Shown here: piece by piece, positions 1 through 8,982 of the stretch
How the letters are laid out: the number at the start of each line of letters is the position of its first letter
Numbering within the stretch: the first letter of the stretch is position 1
Assembly (NCBI GenBank): GCA_017467405.1
Contig: JAFTSH010000001.1
Coordinates: forward strand, 355,542-419,541
Length of the DNA stretch: 64,000 nucleotides
Direction: 5' to 3'
Source of the DNA: Clostridia bacterium
Lineage (GTDB): Bacteria > Bacillota > Clostridia > Oscillospirales > Acutalibacteraceae
Translations under genes and position numbers: made by a program
Notes under the pieces: generated by a model
Told to the model about the DNA's origin: nothing
Seen by the model: only the letters and a program-made list of their open reading frames with translations
Database searches by the model: none

Positions 1-825
1 AAACACAAAGACGGCTTGGCGGTGATATCAGTAGTCTGCGCGTCGGTGATTGCCGTGCTATCGGCAGTAGTCTGGTATACGTGTCAAGGCGTGTCGGAAG
101 CGGGTTCTCAAAACAGCGGCGGATCCGTATCGCTTACTCTTCCGCCAGGCGTGACGGAGTCTTCGTATGCTGACGTTTTTGAAGGTTACGCCGCGTCCCG
201 CGGGATATCGGCAAAGGAGTATCCCGAAAGCATACGCGAGATGTACTTGAAAAATCCGGAGACCGAGAGCTTTGCGCTTCAGTACCCCTTTAAGAAAGGC
301 TCGGTCACAGAATGTAATCTTTCTCAGTATTCGGACAGTGCCTCGGTTCCGTTGCTTATGCAGTGGGACGAGCGCTGGGGCTACGCCATATACGGAGGAG
401 ACGTTTTGGGACTGACGGGCTGCGGCCCTACCTGCCTTTCAATGGTTGCCTTTTATCTGCTTGGAGACGTGTCGTTGACACCGTCTTATGTGGCAGAATA
501 CAGTACCGAAAACGGATATTGTCTTCCGGGCAACGGTACGAGCTGGTCTCTTATGTCCGACGGGGCACGCGGGCTCGGGCTGAAAGTAAAGGAGCTTCCG
601 CTGAACAAAAATCTGATGGTAAGCAGCCTGAACTCGGGTAATCCGCTGATATGTATTATGGGCCCGGGAGATTTTACCGACTCAGGCCACTACGTAGTGT
701 TGACGGGCGTGAAGGATGGCAAATTCGCAGTCAACGATCCGAACAGCCGTCAGCGTTCGGACAGGCTTTGGTCTTATGAGGAAATAAACACCCAGATACG
801 TAACATCTGGTCATACAGCGTATAA
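1..825 (+). CDS. C39-like cysteine peptidase domain protein, membrane-anchored (5' partial)
   Basis: The reading frame is open from the first base (Lys-His-Lys-Asp-Gly before the first possible start, a TTG at 16), so the true start is probably upstream of the window. A hydrophobic segment near the N-terminus (about residues 2-25 counted from the TTG) acts as a signal anchor, followed by a Ser/Pro-rich linker. The second half matches the peptidase C39-like (C39_2) fold: TGCGPTC holds the catalytic Cys, GHYVVLTGV the catalytic His, and NDPNS the Asp/Asn position. Proteins of this type sit outside the membrane; the substrate cannot be told from sequence. The gene runs convergently toward the P-type ATPase gene. 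Confidence 0.75.
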   Translation, partial: KHKDGLAVISVVCASVIAVLSAVVWYTCQGVSEAGSQNSGGSVSLTLPPGVTESSYADVFEGYAASRGISAKEYPESIREMYLKNPETESFALQYPFKKGSVTECNLSQYSDSASVPLLMQWDERWGYAIYGGDVLGLTGCGPTCLSMVAFYLLGDVSLTPSYVAEYSTENGYCLPGNGTSWSLMSDGARGLGLKVKELPLNKNLMVSSLNSGNPLICIMGPGDFTDSGHYVVLTGVKDGKFAVNDPNSRQRSDRLWSYEEINTQIRNIWSYSV

Positions 826-828
826 AGA

Positions 829-866
829 AAAAGGCGGGAGCTTCTTTGCAAAGCATCCCGCCTTTG
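829..866. terminator. Hairpin terminator between convergent genes
   Basis: A 10-bp inverted repeat (AAAGGCGGGA / TCCCGCCTTT) lies between the C39-like gene and the ATPase gene. The T-rich run is on the minus strand, so it mainly ends the ATPase transcript and may act in both directions. Confidence 0.75.
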
Positions 867-877
867 TGCGGCTTATT

Positions 878-3523
878 TTATTTGCGCTTATTTCTGATAT
901 GCGAGATCAGCTTGTAGATCTCCATAACGACAATGGGAACGAAGATGAGACCGACGGCGATCAGATAAAGCTCGGCAGAGAGCAGCTCGAGTCCGAAGAG
1001 CACCCTGAGCGGGGTGAAGAGGACGAGCGACATCAGTGCGATGGCAGCAAGGGTCGCAAGGTTGACGTACTTGTTGCCGAAGGGTCCGATTTTAAAGACC
1101 GAACGGTCGGAGCGCATATTGTAGGTGTGTACCGACTGCGACAGAGCGAGTACCATAAAGGCCATCGTGCGTCCTGCCGCAAGGGGATCGGCGCCCTCGG
1201 GAGGCATGATCTTCCATCCGAGGATAAATCCGACCAGCGTGAGAATGGCGAACATAACGCCCGAGAAGACTATCTTGAAGCCGAGACCGCCTGCAAAAAT
1301 GCCTTCGTTTTTGGGCTTTGGCTTCTGATCCATGACACCCTCTTCGATGGGCTCCATTCCGAGAGCGATGGCCGGCAGGCTGTCACCGACGAGGTTGATC
1401 CAGAGCAGGTGCATCGAAAGGAAGGGGGTCTGATGCCAGACCATCATCGAGAAGAAGACCGCCAGAACCTCGCTGATGTTGGTTCCGAGCAGGAAGCCGA
1501 TTACCTTCTTGAGGTTTGCGTAGATTCCGCGTCCCTCGCGGACGGCGTCGACGATGGTGGCGAAGTTGTCGTCGGTCAGGGTCATATCGGATGCACCCTT
1601 TGCAACGTCGGTGCCGGTAATTCCCATGGCACAGCCGATGTCGGCGGCCTTGAGAGCGGGCGCGTCGTTTACGCCGTCACCCGTCATCGAAACGACCTGT
1701 CCCTTGCGCTGCCACGCCTTGACGATGCGTATCTTGTTTTCGGGAGAAACTCTTGCGTAAACCGAAATGCTCTCAACCTTTGAGTCGAGCTCGTCTTCGC
1801 TCATGGCATCCAGCTCGGCGCCGGTGATGGCAAGATCGCCCTCCTCGAGAATACCGAGCTCCTTCGCGATCGCAGAGGCGGTAACGACGTGGTCGCCGGT
1901 TATCATTACCGGCTTGATGCCTGCCCTGCGGCAGATCGCAACGGCCTCCTTTGCCTCGGGTCTGGGGGGATCTATCATTCCAAGCAGGCCGATAAAGGTG
2001 AGTCCGTTTTCGAGTTCCGCGGAGGTAGGCTCCTCGGGTACCTCGTCGATTATCTTATATGCAACGGCCAGCACGCGAAGGGCGTTACTGCTCATTTCGT
2101 CGTTGACGGCAGCCGCCTTTTCGACGTCGCCCGCAACGCAGCGGGAGGCCATCACGTCGAAGGCACCCTTTACGATTACGGTGTTTTTACCGTCGATAAG
2201 ATTGACAGTCGTCATCAGCTTGCGGTCGGAATCAAAGGGGATTCCCGCAAGTCGGGGGCTTGCCTCGTTTATCTCATCCTTGGGCATACCCTTTTTGTGT
2301 GCGGCGTAGACGATTGAGGTTTCGGTGGGATCACCGATGTGCTGCTCGCCCTCGTCGCTGAATACTACCGAGCCGTCACAGCACAGTGCGCCGTAGTGCA
2401 GAAGCCTCATTGCTTCGGCCGACAGCTCACCCGTCATTTCCTCAAGCGCAAGACCGTCGGCGTAAAGCTTTGTGACGGTCATTCTGTTCTGGGTCAGGGT
2501 ACCCGTTTTATCGGAGCAGATTACCGACGCACCGCCCAGCGTTTCAACTGCGGGCAGGCGACGTATGAGGGCGTTCTTCCTGACCATTCGCTGTACACCG
2601 ATCGAAAGAACGATCGTAACGACGACGGGAAGTCCCTCGGGGATGGCCGAAACGGCCAGAGAAACCGCGATCATAAATATCTCAACGATATTGATACCGT
2701 TAAGAAGTCCTACTACAAATACGACAGCGCAGGCAAGAAGAGCAACGACGCCGAGATATTTTCCGAGCTGTGCGAGCTTCTTCTGGAGAGGGGTCTGCGA
2801 ATCCCCCTCGTCGTCGAGCAGGTTTGCGATCTTGCCCATCTCGGTGTCCATTCCGGTGGCGGTGACGACGGCAAGCGCCGTTCCGTAGGTTATGCTGCAA
2901 CCCGAAAAGACCATATTACTGCGGTCTCCGAGAGGAGCCTTAAGGTCAACTACGGCCTCGGCGTCCTTTTCGGAGGGCACGGATTCACCGGTAAGCGCCG
3001 ACTCCTCGCTCTTGAGGCTTACGCTTTCGAGTAGACGTGCATCGGCAGGCACGAAATCTCCCGCCTCAAGACGGATGATATCACCGGGGACGAGCTGTGA
3101 CGCGTCAATGATGCGCTCCTCGCCGTCGCGTACCACCCTTGCGTGGGGTGCCGACATATTTTTGAGTGCATCAAGAGCCTTTTCGGCCTTGCCCTCCTGA
3201 TATACTCCCATTATCGCGTTGACGACGACGATAAAGAGTATCAGAGCGGGCTCAAAAAATTCCTTGGCGCTTGCTTCGCCGCGCGAGAACTCCACGCATA
3301 CCAGCGTAAAGGAAACGATCGACGCGGCAATAAGGATAAGTATCATTGCGTCCTTGAACTGCGCAAGAAACTTTTGCAAAAGCGTTTTTTTCTTTTTCTC
3401 TTTGAGGGCGTTCTTTCCGTATTTGTTAAGCCTTTCGGCAACGTCGGACGATTTAAGTCCGTTCAGTCTGTCGGTTGACAGCTGGGTTAATACTTCTTCG
3501 GTTGACCCATGGTGAGATACCAA
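878..3523 (-). CDS. Cation-translocating P-type ATPase, Ca2+-type (P2A)
   Basis: An 881-residue P-type ATPase with all core parts in order: N-terminal cation ATPase domain (about 1-70), actuator TGES near 178-181, the PEGLP motif of transmembrane helix 4 near 295-299, phosphorylation motif DKTGTLTQN with Asp338, hinge TGDGVNDAPAL, and a C-terminal helical domain with NLVGDSLPAIALG in M6. The helix-4 and helix-6 motifs are those of Ca2+/Mn2+ pumps (SERCA/PMR1 class), so it probably exports Ca2+ or Mn2+ from the cytoplasm. The start is TTG, preceded by GGGAGG eight bases upstream. A Mn2+ riboswitch lies upstream on the opposite strand, which fits a metal-homeostasis role but does not control this gene. 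Confidence 0.93.
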   Translation of the reverse strand: MVSHHGSTEEVLTQLSTDRLNGLKSSDVAERLNKYGKNALKEKKKKTLLQKFLAQFKDAMILILIAASIVSFTLVCVEFSRGEASAKEFFEPALILFIVVVNAIMGVYQEGKAEKALDALKNMSAPHARVVRDGEERIIDASQLVPGDIIRLEAGDFVPADARLLESVSLKSEESALTGESVPSEKDAEAVVDLKAPLGDRSNMVFSGCSITYGTALAVVTATGMDTEMGKIANLLDDEGDSQTPLQKKLAQLGKYLGVVALLACAVVFVVGLLNGINIVEIFMIAVSLAVSAIPEGLPVVVTIVLSIGVQRMVRKNALIRRLPAVETLGGASVICSDKTGTLTQNRMTVTKLYADGLALEEMTGELSAEAMRLLHYGALCCDGSVVFSDEGEQHIGDPTETSIVYAAHKKGMPKDEINEASPRLAGIPFDSDRKLMTTVNLIDGKNTVIVKGAFDVMASRCVAGDVEKAAAVNDEMSSNALRVLAVAYKIIDEVPEEPTSAELENGLTFIGLLGMIDPPRPEAKEAVAICRRAGIKPVMITGDHVVTASAIAKELGILEEGDLAITGAELDAMSEDELDSKVESISVYARVSPENKIRIVKAWQRKGQVVSMTGDGVNDAPALKAADIGCAMGITGTDVAKGASDMTLTDDNFATIVDAVREGRGIYANLKKVIGFLLGTNISEVLAVFFSMMVWHQTPFLSMHLLWINLVGDSLPAIALGMEPIEEGVMDQKPKPKNEGIFAGGLGFKIVFSGVMFAILTLVGFILGWKIMPPEGADPLAAGRTMAFMVLALSQSVHTYNMRSDRSVFKIGPFGNKYVNLATLAAIALMSLVLFTPLRVLFGLELLSAELYLIAVGLIFVPIVVMEIYKLISHIRNKRK

Positions 3524-3687
3524 TTCAGATTCCTCCCGTTTTTATAGTGTCAAACATTATAACACATAGTTTTCAAAATTGCATCAGGCAAAACGAATTT
3601 TTTATCCGGATTTTACACAAATTTTTCAATTAGTGGTATTTTTGGACAATTATCGTTATCTGTCCCAAAATATATTATCCCTACCTC
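3524..3687. promoter_or_regulatory. AT-rich divergent promoter region of the ATPase gene
   Basis: This stretch holds the ATPase ribosome binding site and, on the minus strand near 3556-3562, a TATAAT-like -10 box. No clear -35 box is visible at the usual distance. No ORF is supported here. Confidence 0.45.
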
Positions 3688-3716
3688 TTGAAAATTCTCC
3701 CTTTTCATGTTATTAT
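3688..3716 (+). promoter_or_regulatory. Promoter of the Mn riboswitch transcript
   Basis: TTGAAA at 3688-3693 and TATTAT at 3711-3716 are separated by 17 bases, just upstream of the riboswitch. Confidence 0.55.
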
Positions 3717-3725
3717 AACAATACA

Positions 3726-3836
3726 AATAAGGGAGTAGTCAGCACTTTGTGCGATGATGTCAACATCAAGGAGTTTTTCCTGGCCTCATCTGTAATGACC
3801 AGACTTATCTGCAATGGCAGGTAGGTCTGTTTTTTT
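3726..3836 (+). promoter_or_regulatory. yybP-ykoY (Mn2+) riboswitch with intrinsic terminator
   Basis: The 5' strand carries the hallmark TAAGGGAGTAGTC and a GTCAACATC segment. The 3' part ends in AGACTTATCTGC, an AATG loop, the complementary strand and seven T residues (3801-3836). The same layout, with a nearly identical terminator stem, precedes mntP at 55.3 kb, which supports the call. Family knowledge: Mn2+ binding prevents terminator formation, giving an ON switch. It reads toward the 23-codon ORF at 3869 and the TetR gene, not toward the ATPase. Confidence 0.82.
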
Positions 3837-3868
3837 ATCTGTCTGCCGTATAAACGGAGGAAAGAAAA

Positions 3869-3940
3869 ATGAGCGAAAAAACAATGTCCCGCGTACCCTC
3901 GGCCCGTATGGCCGCGAAGGGCGGTGATAACGTTGGCTGA
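3869..3940 (+). CDS. Putative 23-residue leader ORF downstream of the Mn riboswitch
   Basis: ATG follows a strong GGAGGAAAG ribosome binding site 32 bases after the riboswitch terminator. The frame is 23 codons, ends in TGA, and overlaps the first 17 bases of the TetR gene in another frame. The peptide (starting MSEKTMSRVPSAR) matches no family known to me. It may serve translational coupling to the regulator, or be what remains of a deleted riboswitch-controlled gene. Whether it is translated cannot be seen from sequence. Confidence 0.4.
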   Translation: MSEKTMSRVPSARMAAKGGDNVG

Positions 3941-4430
3941 TTCGGGAATTACCAAAAGAGCCCTCGCCGCATCCTTTAAGGATCTGATGAGAGAAAAGCC
4001 CTTCCTGAAGATCGGCATAGCCGAGATATGTGAAGGCTGTGATATGAACCGCAAGAGCTTTTACTATCACTTCAAGGATAAGTATGCCCTGGTTAATTGG
4101 ATCTTCGACACCGAAACGGGACTTCTTTTCAGGTCGTGCGGCGACCGTGCGGAGGACCGTCTGGCCGAGCTTTGCGCCTATCTCTGGCAGAACCGCGATT
4201 TTTACCGTAAGGCGCTCAGGGTGGAGGGACAAAATTCCTTTGCGTGGCATTTCAGGGATAACTGCGTCAGAGGCCTTGTCGTAAAGATCAGCCGCAGCTA
4301 TTCGTCCGCTTTCTGCACCGACTTTCTGACCGATGCCGCCGTGTGCGCGGTAAAGAGATGGCTCTGCGAAAAGGATCCCGTCCATCATACCGACTTTTTC
4401 AAAAAGCTCTGTCCGTTGCTCTGCCGATAA
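3924..4430 (+). CDS. TetR/AcrR family transcriptional regulator
   Basis: A 168-residue protein with an N-terminal TetR helix-turn-helix (TKRALAASFKDLM, then IAEICEGCDMNRKSFYYHFKDKYAL), the last stretch being the classic recognition helix. The C-terminal part resembles the short effector domain of the TetR_C_8 / DhaS-like group. An in-frame stop at 3870 limits the start to GTG 3924 or TTG 3933. No separate strong ribosome binding site is seen, so translation probably depends on the upstream 23-codon ORF, which it overlaps. Placement behind a Mn2+ riboswitch is unusual, because that riboswitch normally precedes exporters. The target genes are unknown; the ATPase, transcribed away from it, is one candidate. 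Confidence 0.85.
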   Translation: MITLADSGITKRALAASFKDLMREKPFLKIGIAEICEGCDMNRKSFYYHFKDKYALVNWIFDTETGLLFRSCGDRAEDRLAELCAYLWQNRDFYRKALRVEGQNSFAWHFRDNCVRGLVVKISRSYSSAFCTDFLTDAAVCAVKRWLCEKDPVHHTDFFKKLCPLLCR

Positions 4431-4539
4431 TATCGTAAGGGCCGGAAAGGAAAGCGCGTTCGCGCCGATGCGGCAGGGCTTGCTTTCGCCGCGTTCTGAT
4501 TATCAAAAGATGCCGTCGCCCCGACCGTCCGAACTGAAA

Positions 4540-4580
4540 AAACAGACTCAACCGAAAAAGGGTTGAGTCTGTTTGTGTTT
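4540..4580. terminator. Bidirectional intrinsic terminator
   Basis: A 14-bp stem (AAACAGACTCAACC pairing with GGTTGAGTCTGTTT) with a seven-base loop lies between the convergent TetR and DUF2752 genes, and T/A runs flank it on both strands. Confidence 0.85.
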
Positions 4581-4984
4581 TACGCCGTCAATCCCAAGGG
4601 AAGAAAATTTCTCAGTACCCCGAAGATCAGCAGCAACGCAAGCGAAGCGATGAGCAGCACTGCCTGAAGTCGGGTAAGATTGAGCCTTCCGAAACGCAGG
4701 TATCTTACCCCGTAGCTTGCGGCCGTAAAGCCGAGCACGGGTATGAGTATTACCAGCGCGGGATTACAGTAAAAAGCGGTCGTCAGGTCGAAACGGATCA
4801 GAGCCCTTACCATGCGCGTGGCGCCGCAGAAGGGGCACAGCTGTCCGAACAGCGTAAGGGAGGGACAGTGTATTTTTCTGCCGTAAAATTCAATGAAAAG
4901 AATTCCCGCGGTCACCAAGGCCAGCAACACTGCGAGCACCGCAGCGGTGTAAAGCAGCCGTTTCTTCATATCGTTACCTGACAC
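4580..4984 (-). CDS. DUF2752 family membrane protein
   Basis: A 134-residue protein with about three hydrophobic segments (an N-terminal helix near 10-30, then two helices near 85-130). The loop between the first two has CPFCGATRMVRAL, the family signature C-P-x-C-G-x-T-R. The function of the family is not established. The gene begins three bases after the stop of the mannosidase gene upstream, so the two form an operon. Other members are likewise short and membrane-bound, so the length is normal. Confidence 0.8.
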   Translation of the reverse strand: MSGNDMKKRLLYTAAVLAVLLALVTAGILFIEFYGRKIHCPSLTLFGQLCPFCGATRMVRALIRFDLTTAFYCNPALVILIPVLGFTAASYGVRYLRFGRLNLTRLQAVLLIASLALLLIFGVLRNFLPLGLTA

Positions 4985-4987
4985 GGC

Positions 4988-7567
4988 TTATTCAAATCTT
5001 ACCGTCGCGACGCGGAATGCGGGCAGGTCGAAGCTGACCTTGCGGCCGCTGAGTGTAAGATCGGCGACGTGTCTTCCGTCGAGCTCAACCAGCGACGCCT
5101 TTGCGGTGCCGTCGGGCAGGGTAACGGTAGCGGTCTGTACCTTGTCGCTGTCGTTGAAAACGCGCACCTCGCTTGCACCGTCGGGAAGGAGTCCCGCCGT
5201 CGAGTAGACGATGCCGCAGCCCTCGACCTCAAGCGCAGAGCGGTATTCCTGAGCCTTGCCGCCCGAAACGGTTACCGAAACGGGCCCCGTTGCAAGGAGA
5301 TCCTGCTCCTTTTGCAGATCGGCAAAGCAGTCGTCCTCGGTGTAGGGAATGATGCGGTAGAGATATTCAAGACGCTCTCTGAGCTGTCCGCCCGGCTCTC
5401 CGTGGGTGCCGACCGTCTTGCTGAAGCAACGCATGAGGGTGACGTCCATATCTCCGTTCGGCCATACGCCGCACTCGTGCAGACCGTAGGCGGAAACGAA
5501 GGCAAGACCGCGCTTGCCCGAGCGCTTGGCGCAGATTCCCGCCATGTTGCGCTGTGCAAAGCCGTATTCTCTCCAATCGGCCGTGTCGGGATCGTCACCG
5601 CAGGTGCGCGTGACGTAGCCGAAGGCCTGAGCGGCCTCGTAGCTGTCGCCCTGTACCGTTTTGGGCAGGCGGAGTATCAGACGGTGGTCGTCGGCGTTGT
5701 TGTCGATAACGGTGTGCACCGTGATTCCGCGGTCGGATTTCGCGAGGGTGACCTCGTGAACGATCCTGTATTCGACCGTTTCGCTGCTGCGGGTGATGGT
5801 GCCGTTCTTACGCTCAACGCATTTAGGCATAGCCATCTTCTGCGTGATTTTAAAGGTCGTGCGCACGGCGCTGTTTTCGATTACCGCAATATCGGCACCC
5901 GTCTGTGTAACGATGGTGTCGAGGTTGGGCGCGCAGTGGTACCATCCGTCACCGATCTCACCGTTGTCGACCGCCGTCAGCAGGTTTTCATAGACCTCGC
6001 CCGTCTTAAGATCGGTCAGGTCAACCGTACCGTCGGTATTGACCGTTATCGCCGCGAGGTCGCCCCTTGCGCTGACGGGAGAGGTCAGCAGACGGGAAAC
6101 GTGTCTGGTAGGAACGTCGGACGGCTTAAGATAAAATTCTGTCACGCCGCAGGGAGTGAGCTCCGCTTCAAAGGAGACGTCGTAGCCGTCGTTTCTGTAG
6201 GAACGCACGTAGCCGTAGACAAGCTCGTTATCGTTGCTGTCAAAAAGACGGAAGGCGGGTATGCTCTCGTATCCGAAGGGCTCGCTGTAGCGCTTGGTGT
6301 CCTTGAGCTCCACGCGTGCAACGACCGTCTTCTTTACGCGGTAGGGCAGGGGATTGTAGAGTCTCAGGCGCAGTCCCTCTCTTGTCTCGCCCTCGGTGAG
6401 AGCGTCTGCCGAAAGGTCACCCTTAAGCGAATTGACGAAGGGACGAACGATCTCGTCGCAAAGCATTGAGGTCTGATCGAAGCGGTAGATCATGTCCTTG
6501 TGCACCTGATCGATCGAGCAGCCGCAGATGCTGTCGTGCGGATGGTTTTTGAGAAGATACTTAGTAGCAAGATCAAGGAAGCCCTCGGCCATATCGGTCT
6601 TTCTGAGACCGTAGAGGGGAGCTGCCCACTTTTCGAGTCTGTGCTGGTTTACGTCGTTGTATTTCTTGAGGGGATATCTGCTCGAAAGGGTGTTCGTGAT
6701 TACGTGAATATACGAGTGCTTGTTCTTGGCGGGACGGCAGAGCTCGCCGCGGCGCACCGGCATCTTGTCGGCGTATTCTCTCTGAACGGCGTCAAACTCG
6801 TCGATGGAGCAGTGGTATACCTCCGCCTCGGGGAAAAGCCGCTTGATTGCGTCAATATATTTGGGTGTGTCGGGACGCACGGGAACGTGATCGACCGCAT
6901 CCATAAGCAGCAGTACGGGAATATCGGTTCTGGCGATCTCACTCTCGATGTACTCCTTGAGCGCCTTGTCGAACTCATCGCTCGGGGTGGTGTCGATATT
7001 GTGGTCGCGTATAAATGCACCGAAATCACCGTATCCGTCGCCGTCGCGCAGCCTGTAGGTGCATACACTCGTGCCGTCAAGAGCCTCCCAGACAAAATGA
7101 GCGGGATCGGTGTGATCGTTTGTGCCTCTTCCGAGAATGGTGTTGAGATATCCCATCGAGGCGAATATCTGCGGGGTCTGTGAGGAGTGTCCGAAAATGT
7201 CGCAGATATAGGCGTTATCTCCCGGCTCCACGCCGTAGCTCTCGCAGAGCTTTTTGCCTTTTCGGAGATTGGTGATCAGACTTTCTCCCGATACCAGGAA
7301 CTCGTCAGGCATATTGTACCACGGGCCGATAATGATCTTTCCCTGCTTGATAAGGGCACTCAGACGCTCCTTCATCTCGGGGCGTATCTCAAGATAGTCC
7401 TCCAGCACGATGGTCTGTCCGTCAAAGTGGAAGATGCCGTACCTTTCGTTGCTTTCAAGCTCGTTGATAAGACCGTCGGTCATATCGACGAGCCTTTTGC
7501 GGAAGCCCTGAAAGGTCTGATACCACTCGCGGTCCCAGTGTGTTCCGGAATAATAATATATCTTCAT
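4988..7567 (-). CDS. Alpha-mannosidase, glycoside hydrolase family 38
   Basis: An 859-residue enzyme. The start MKIYYYSGTHWDREW has the GH38 metal-binding HWDREW (His10, Asp12). CDIFGHSSQ carries the expected nucleophile Asp123 of the D-x-F-G-H motif. HPHDSICGCSIDQVH near residue 345 is the typical second metal-site loop. The middle GH38 helical domain and the C-terminal beta domain follow. It should hydrolyse alpha-mannosides by a retaining, metal-assisted mechanism. No signal peptide is seen, so it acts in the cytoplasm, probably on imported mannosides from host or diet glycans. DUF2752 follows in the same operon. Confidence 0.93.
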   Translation of the reverse strand: MKIYYYSGTHWDREWYQTFQGFRKRLVDMTDGLINELESNERYGIFHFDGQTIVLEDYLEIRPEMKERLSALIKQGKIIIGPWYNMPDEFLVSGESLITNLRKGKKLCESYGVEPGDNAYICDIFGHSSQTPQIFASMGYLNTILGRGTNDHTDPAHFVWEALDGTSVCTYRLRDGDGYGDFGAFIRDHNIDTTPSDEFDKALKEYIESEIARTDIPVLLLMDAVDHVPVRPDTPKYIDAIKRLFPEAEVYHCSIDEFDAVQREYADKMPVRRGELCRPAKNKHSYIHVITNTLSSRYPLKKYNDVNQHRLEKWAAPLYGLRKTDMAEGFLDLATKYLLKNHPHDSICGCSIDQVHKDMIYRFDQTSMLCDEIVRPFVNSLKGDLSADALTEGETREGLRLRLYNPLPYRVKKTVVARVELKDTKRYSEPFGYESIPAFRLFDSNDNELVYGYVRSYRNDGYDVSFEAELTPCGVTEFYLKPSDVPTRHVSRLLTSPVSARGDLAAITVNTDGTVDLTDLKTGEVYENLLTAVDNGEIGDGWYHCAPNLDTIVTQTGADIAVIENSAVRTTFKITQKMAMPKCVERKNGTITRSSETVEYRIVHEVTLAKSDRGITVHTVIDNNADDHRLILRLPKTVQGDSYEAAQAFGYVTRTCGDDPDTADWREYGFAQRNMAGICAKRSGKRGLAFVSAYGLHECGVWPNGDMDVTLMRCFSKTVGTHGEPGGQLRERLEYLYRIIPYTEDDCFADLQKEQDLLATGPVSVTVSGGKAQEYRSALEVEGCGIVYSTAGLLPDGASEVRVFNDSDKVQTATVTLPDGTAKASLVELDGRHVADLTLSGRKVSFDLPAFRVATVRFE

Positions 7568-7696
7568 AAATTAACCTCCTTGCGGGAATGTGAGATTAGA
7601 ATATCATAAATCCTGCACGGTTTCAACCAAAAATCCCCGCCGTGCAAAAAAACCGAACAATAATCCGAAAGGACAAACAATTCTCCGTAATATAAA

Positions 7697-7736
7697 TCCC
7701 CGAAACGGCAGGCACGGGACCGCCGCTTCGGGGGAA
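7697..7736 (-). terminator. Hairpin terminator after the TraB-like gene
   Basis: CCCCGAAACGGC and GCCGCTTCGGGG form a 12-bp, slightly imperfect stem 14 bases beyond the TraB-like stop codon. The following minus-strand sequence is AT-rich rather than a pure T run. Confidence 0.55.
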
Positions 7737-7749
7737 CGATAAGAATGAT

Positions 7750-8829
7750 TTATTTGACTGCTTCAACGGTGTAACCGAGAGCCTTGAGCTGATCTGCCAT
7801 TGCACCCTCGGCAACTACGTGAGCGGCACCGACGCATATAAATATCTCTTTTCCCGATTTAAGGGCGTTTACGGCGTAGTCGGTCATATTTTTGTCGCGG
7901 TCGGTATACATAGCCTTGTAGTATTCATCGAAAAGCTTCTTGTCCTTTTCCGAGTCAAATTCCGCGTCTTCTTCTATCTGAAGCAGCGACGAAATCTTTT
8001 CGGCATCTCCCTTTTTCCACGCATCCATAAGGTCAAACAGCAAATCGGTGTCCGATTCTTCCTCTCCGGCGGTGATCTTTGAGGAGGTGTCCTTGGCGGT
8101 TTTGTAGCTCTCTATTGCAGATTCGAGCAGCAGCTTTTGCAGGCTGTCAGAAAATTCTGCCATAATTCCGTATTGGTATTTTGCCGACTCGATCTCCTTG
8201 ATATCCTTCTTCTGCTCGTGGGCAAGCTCAAGGAAATACGTATCTATACCGCTTTCGCTTATGGACGTGTCGAAGCCTTCTGTTTCCGAGCCTGAAAGCG
8301 TGTCGCTGATCGCGAGCTGCTCTATCATCATCTGCCAATATACCGGCTTGTAGTAGACGAAAAGCTCGTCGTAAACATCTTCGTCCTTAAGAATTTTTAC
8401 GGCTTCCTGATACGTCTCGGAGGAGATGTGCTTCTGAATGGTCGTTCCATCCTTATATACGAACTGTGAAAGTGCCTCTGCCTGCATATTCAGATCGCTT
8501 TGGAAGGCAATTAAGTCGGCCTCCACCGCAATGCTGTCGGCATTGTTGTAGGCGTTCATTACGTAGTCGGGCAGGGGATACATATCCTCGCTTCCGATAT
8601 GGATTGATCCGAACAGCCAGACCGTGTTGCCTTTATCATCCGTAACCTTGTATAAAAGCGGGGAGTATTCATCGACGGGTGCTTCCTCGGACGATACCGC
8701 GTCCGAATTGACAGCACCGTATGCGCTGCTTTGAGAATTGTCGGGCTTTTCGCTTTGACAGGCGGTAAATGAAAAGCAGAGCAGTAATACCAACAGTACG
8801 GCTAACAGGTTCTTTAATTTCATCTTCAT
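7750..8829 (-). CDS. TraB/GumN (TiKi) family lipoprotein
   Basis: A 359-residue protein with a lipoprotein signal: hydrophobic core and lipobox FTAC with Cys24, so it is anchored to the outer face of the membrane. A Ser/Asp-rich spacer follows. The body matches the TraB/PrgY/GumN family: the first conserved motif is VWLFGSIHIGSEDMYPLP near residue 70, and the C-terminal motif is ICVGAAHVVAEGAMADQLKAL. Some members (TIKI/Tiki-like) are metalloproteases, while bacterial members are mostly uncharacterised. The two GxxH motifs expected for metal binding (GSIHIG, GAAHV) are both present. It is a single gene, ended by its own terminator. Confidence 0.85.
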   Translation of the reverse strand: MKMKLKNLLAVLLVLLLCFSFTACQSEKPDNSQSSAYGAVNSDAVSSEEAPVDEYSPLLYKVTDDKGNTVWLFGSIHIGSEDMYPLPDYVMNAYNNADSIAVEADLIAFQSDLNMQAEALSQFVYKDGTTIQKHISSETYQEAVKILKDEDVYDELFVYYKPVYWQMMIEQLAISDTLSGSETEGFDTSISESGIDTYFLELAHEQKKDIKEIESAKYQYGIMAEFSDSLQKLLLESAIESYKTAKDTSSKITAGEEESDTDLLFDLMDAWKKGDAEKISSLLQIEEDAEFDSEKDKKLFDEYYKAMYTDRDKNMTDYAVNALKSGKEIFICVGAAHVVAEGAMADQLKALGYTVEAVK

Positions 8830-8982
8830 CTTAACTTCTCCTTTTTTGCGGTACGACGGTGCCGATACCGAACTTAAGTTATATTTATTTTACATTAGAT
8901 GCCAAAGAAATTCAATTAACAGATATTACAAAATTTTCCCGTCTTCTTTGTGCAATATGTCGTCCCTTGAAGCAGGCTTCGG

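Noticed and set aside
866..3523. Long plus-strand frames (up to 305 residues) opposite the P-type ATPase gene
   Set aside because: They are shadows caused by the GC-biased codons of the real gene; no ribosome binding sites, no domains.
5069..6469. A 466-residue plus-strand frame opposite the mannosidase
   Set aside because: Antisense shadow of a clear GH38 gene.
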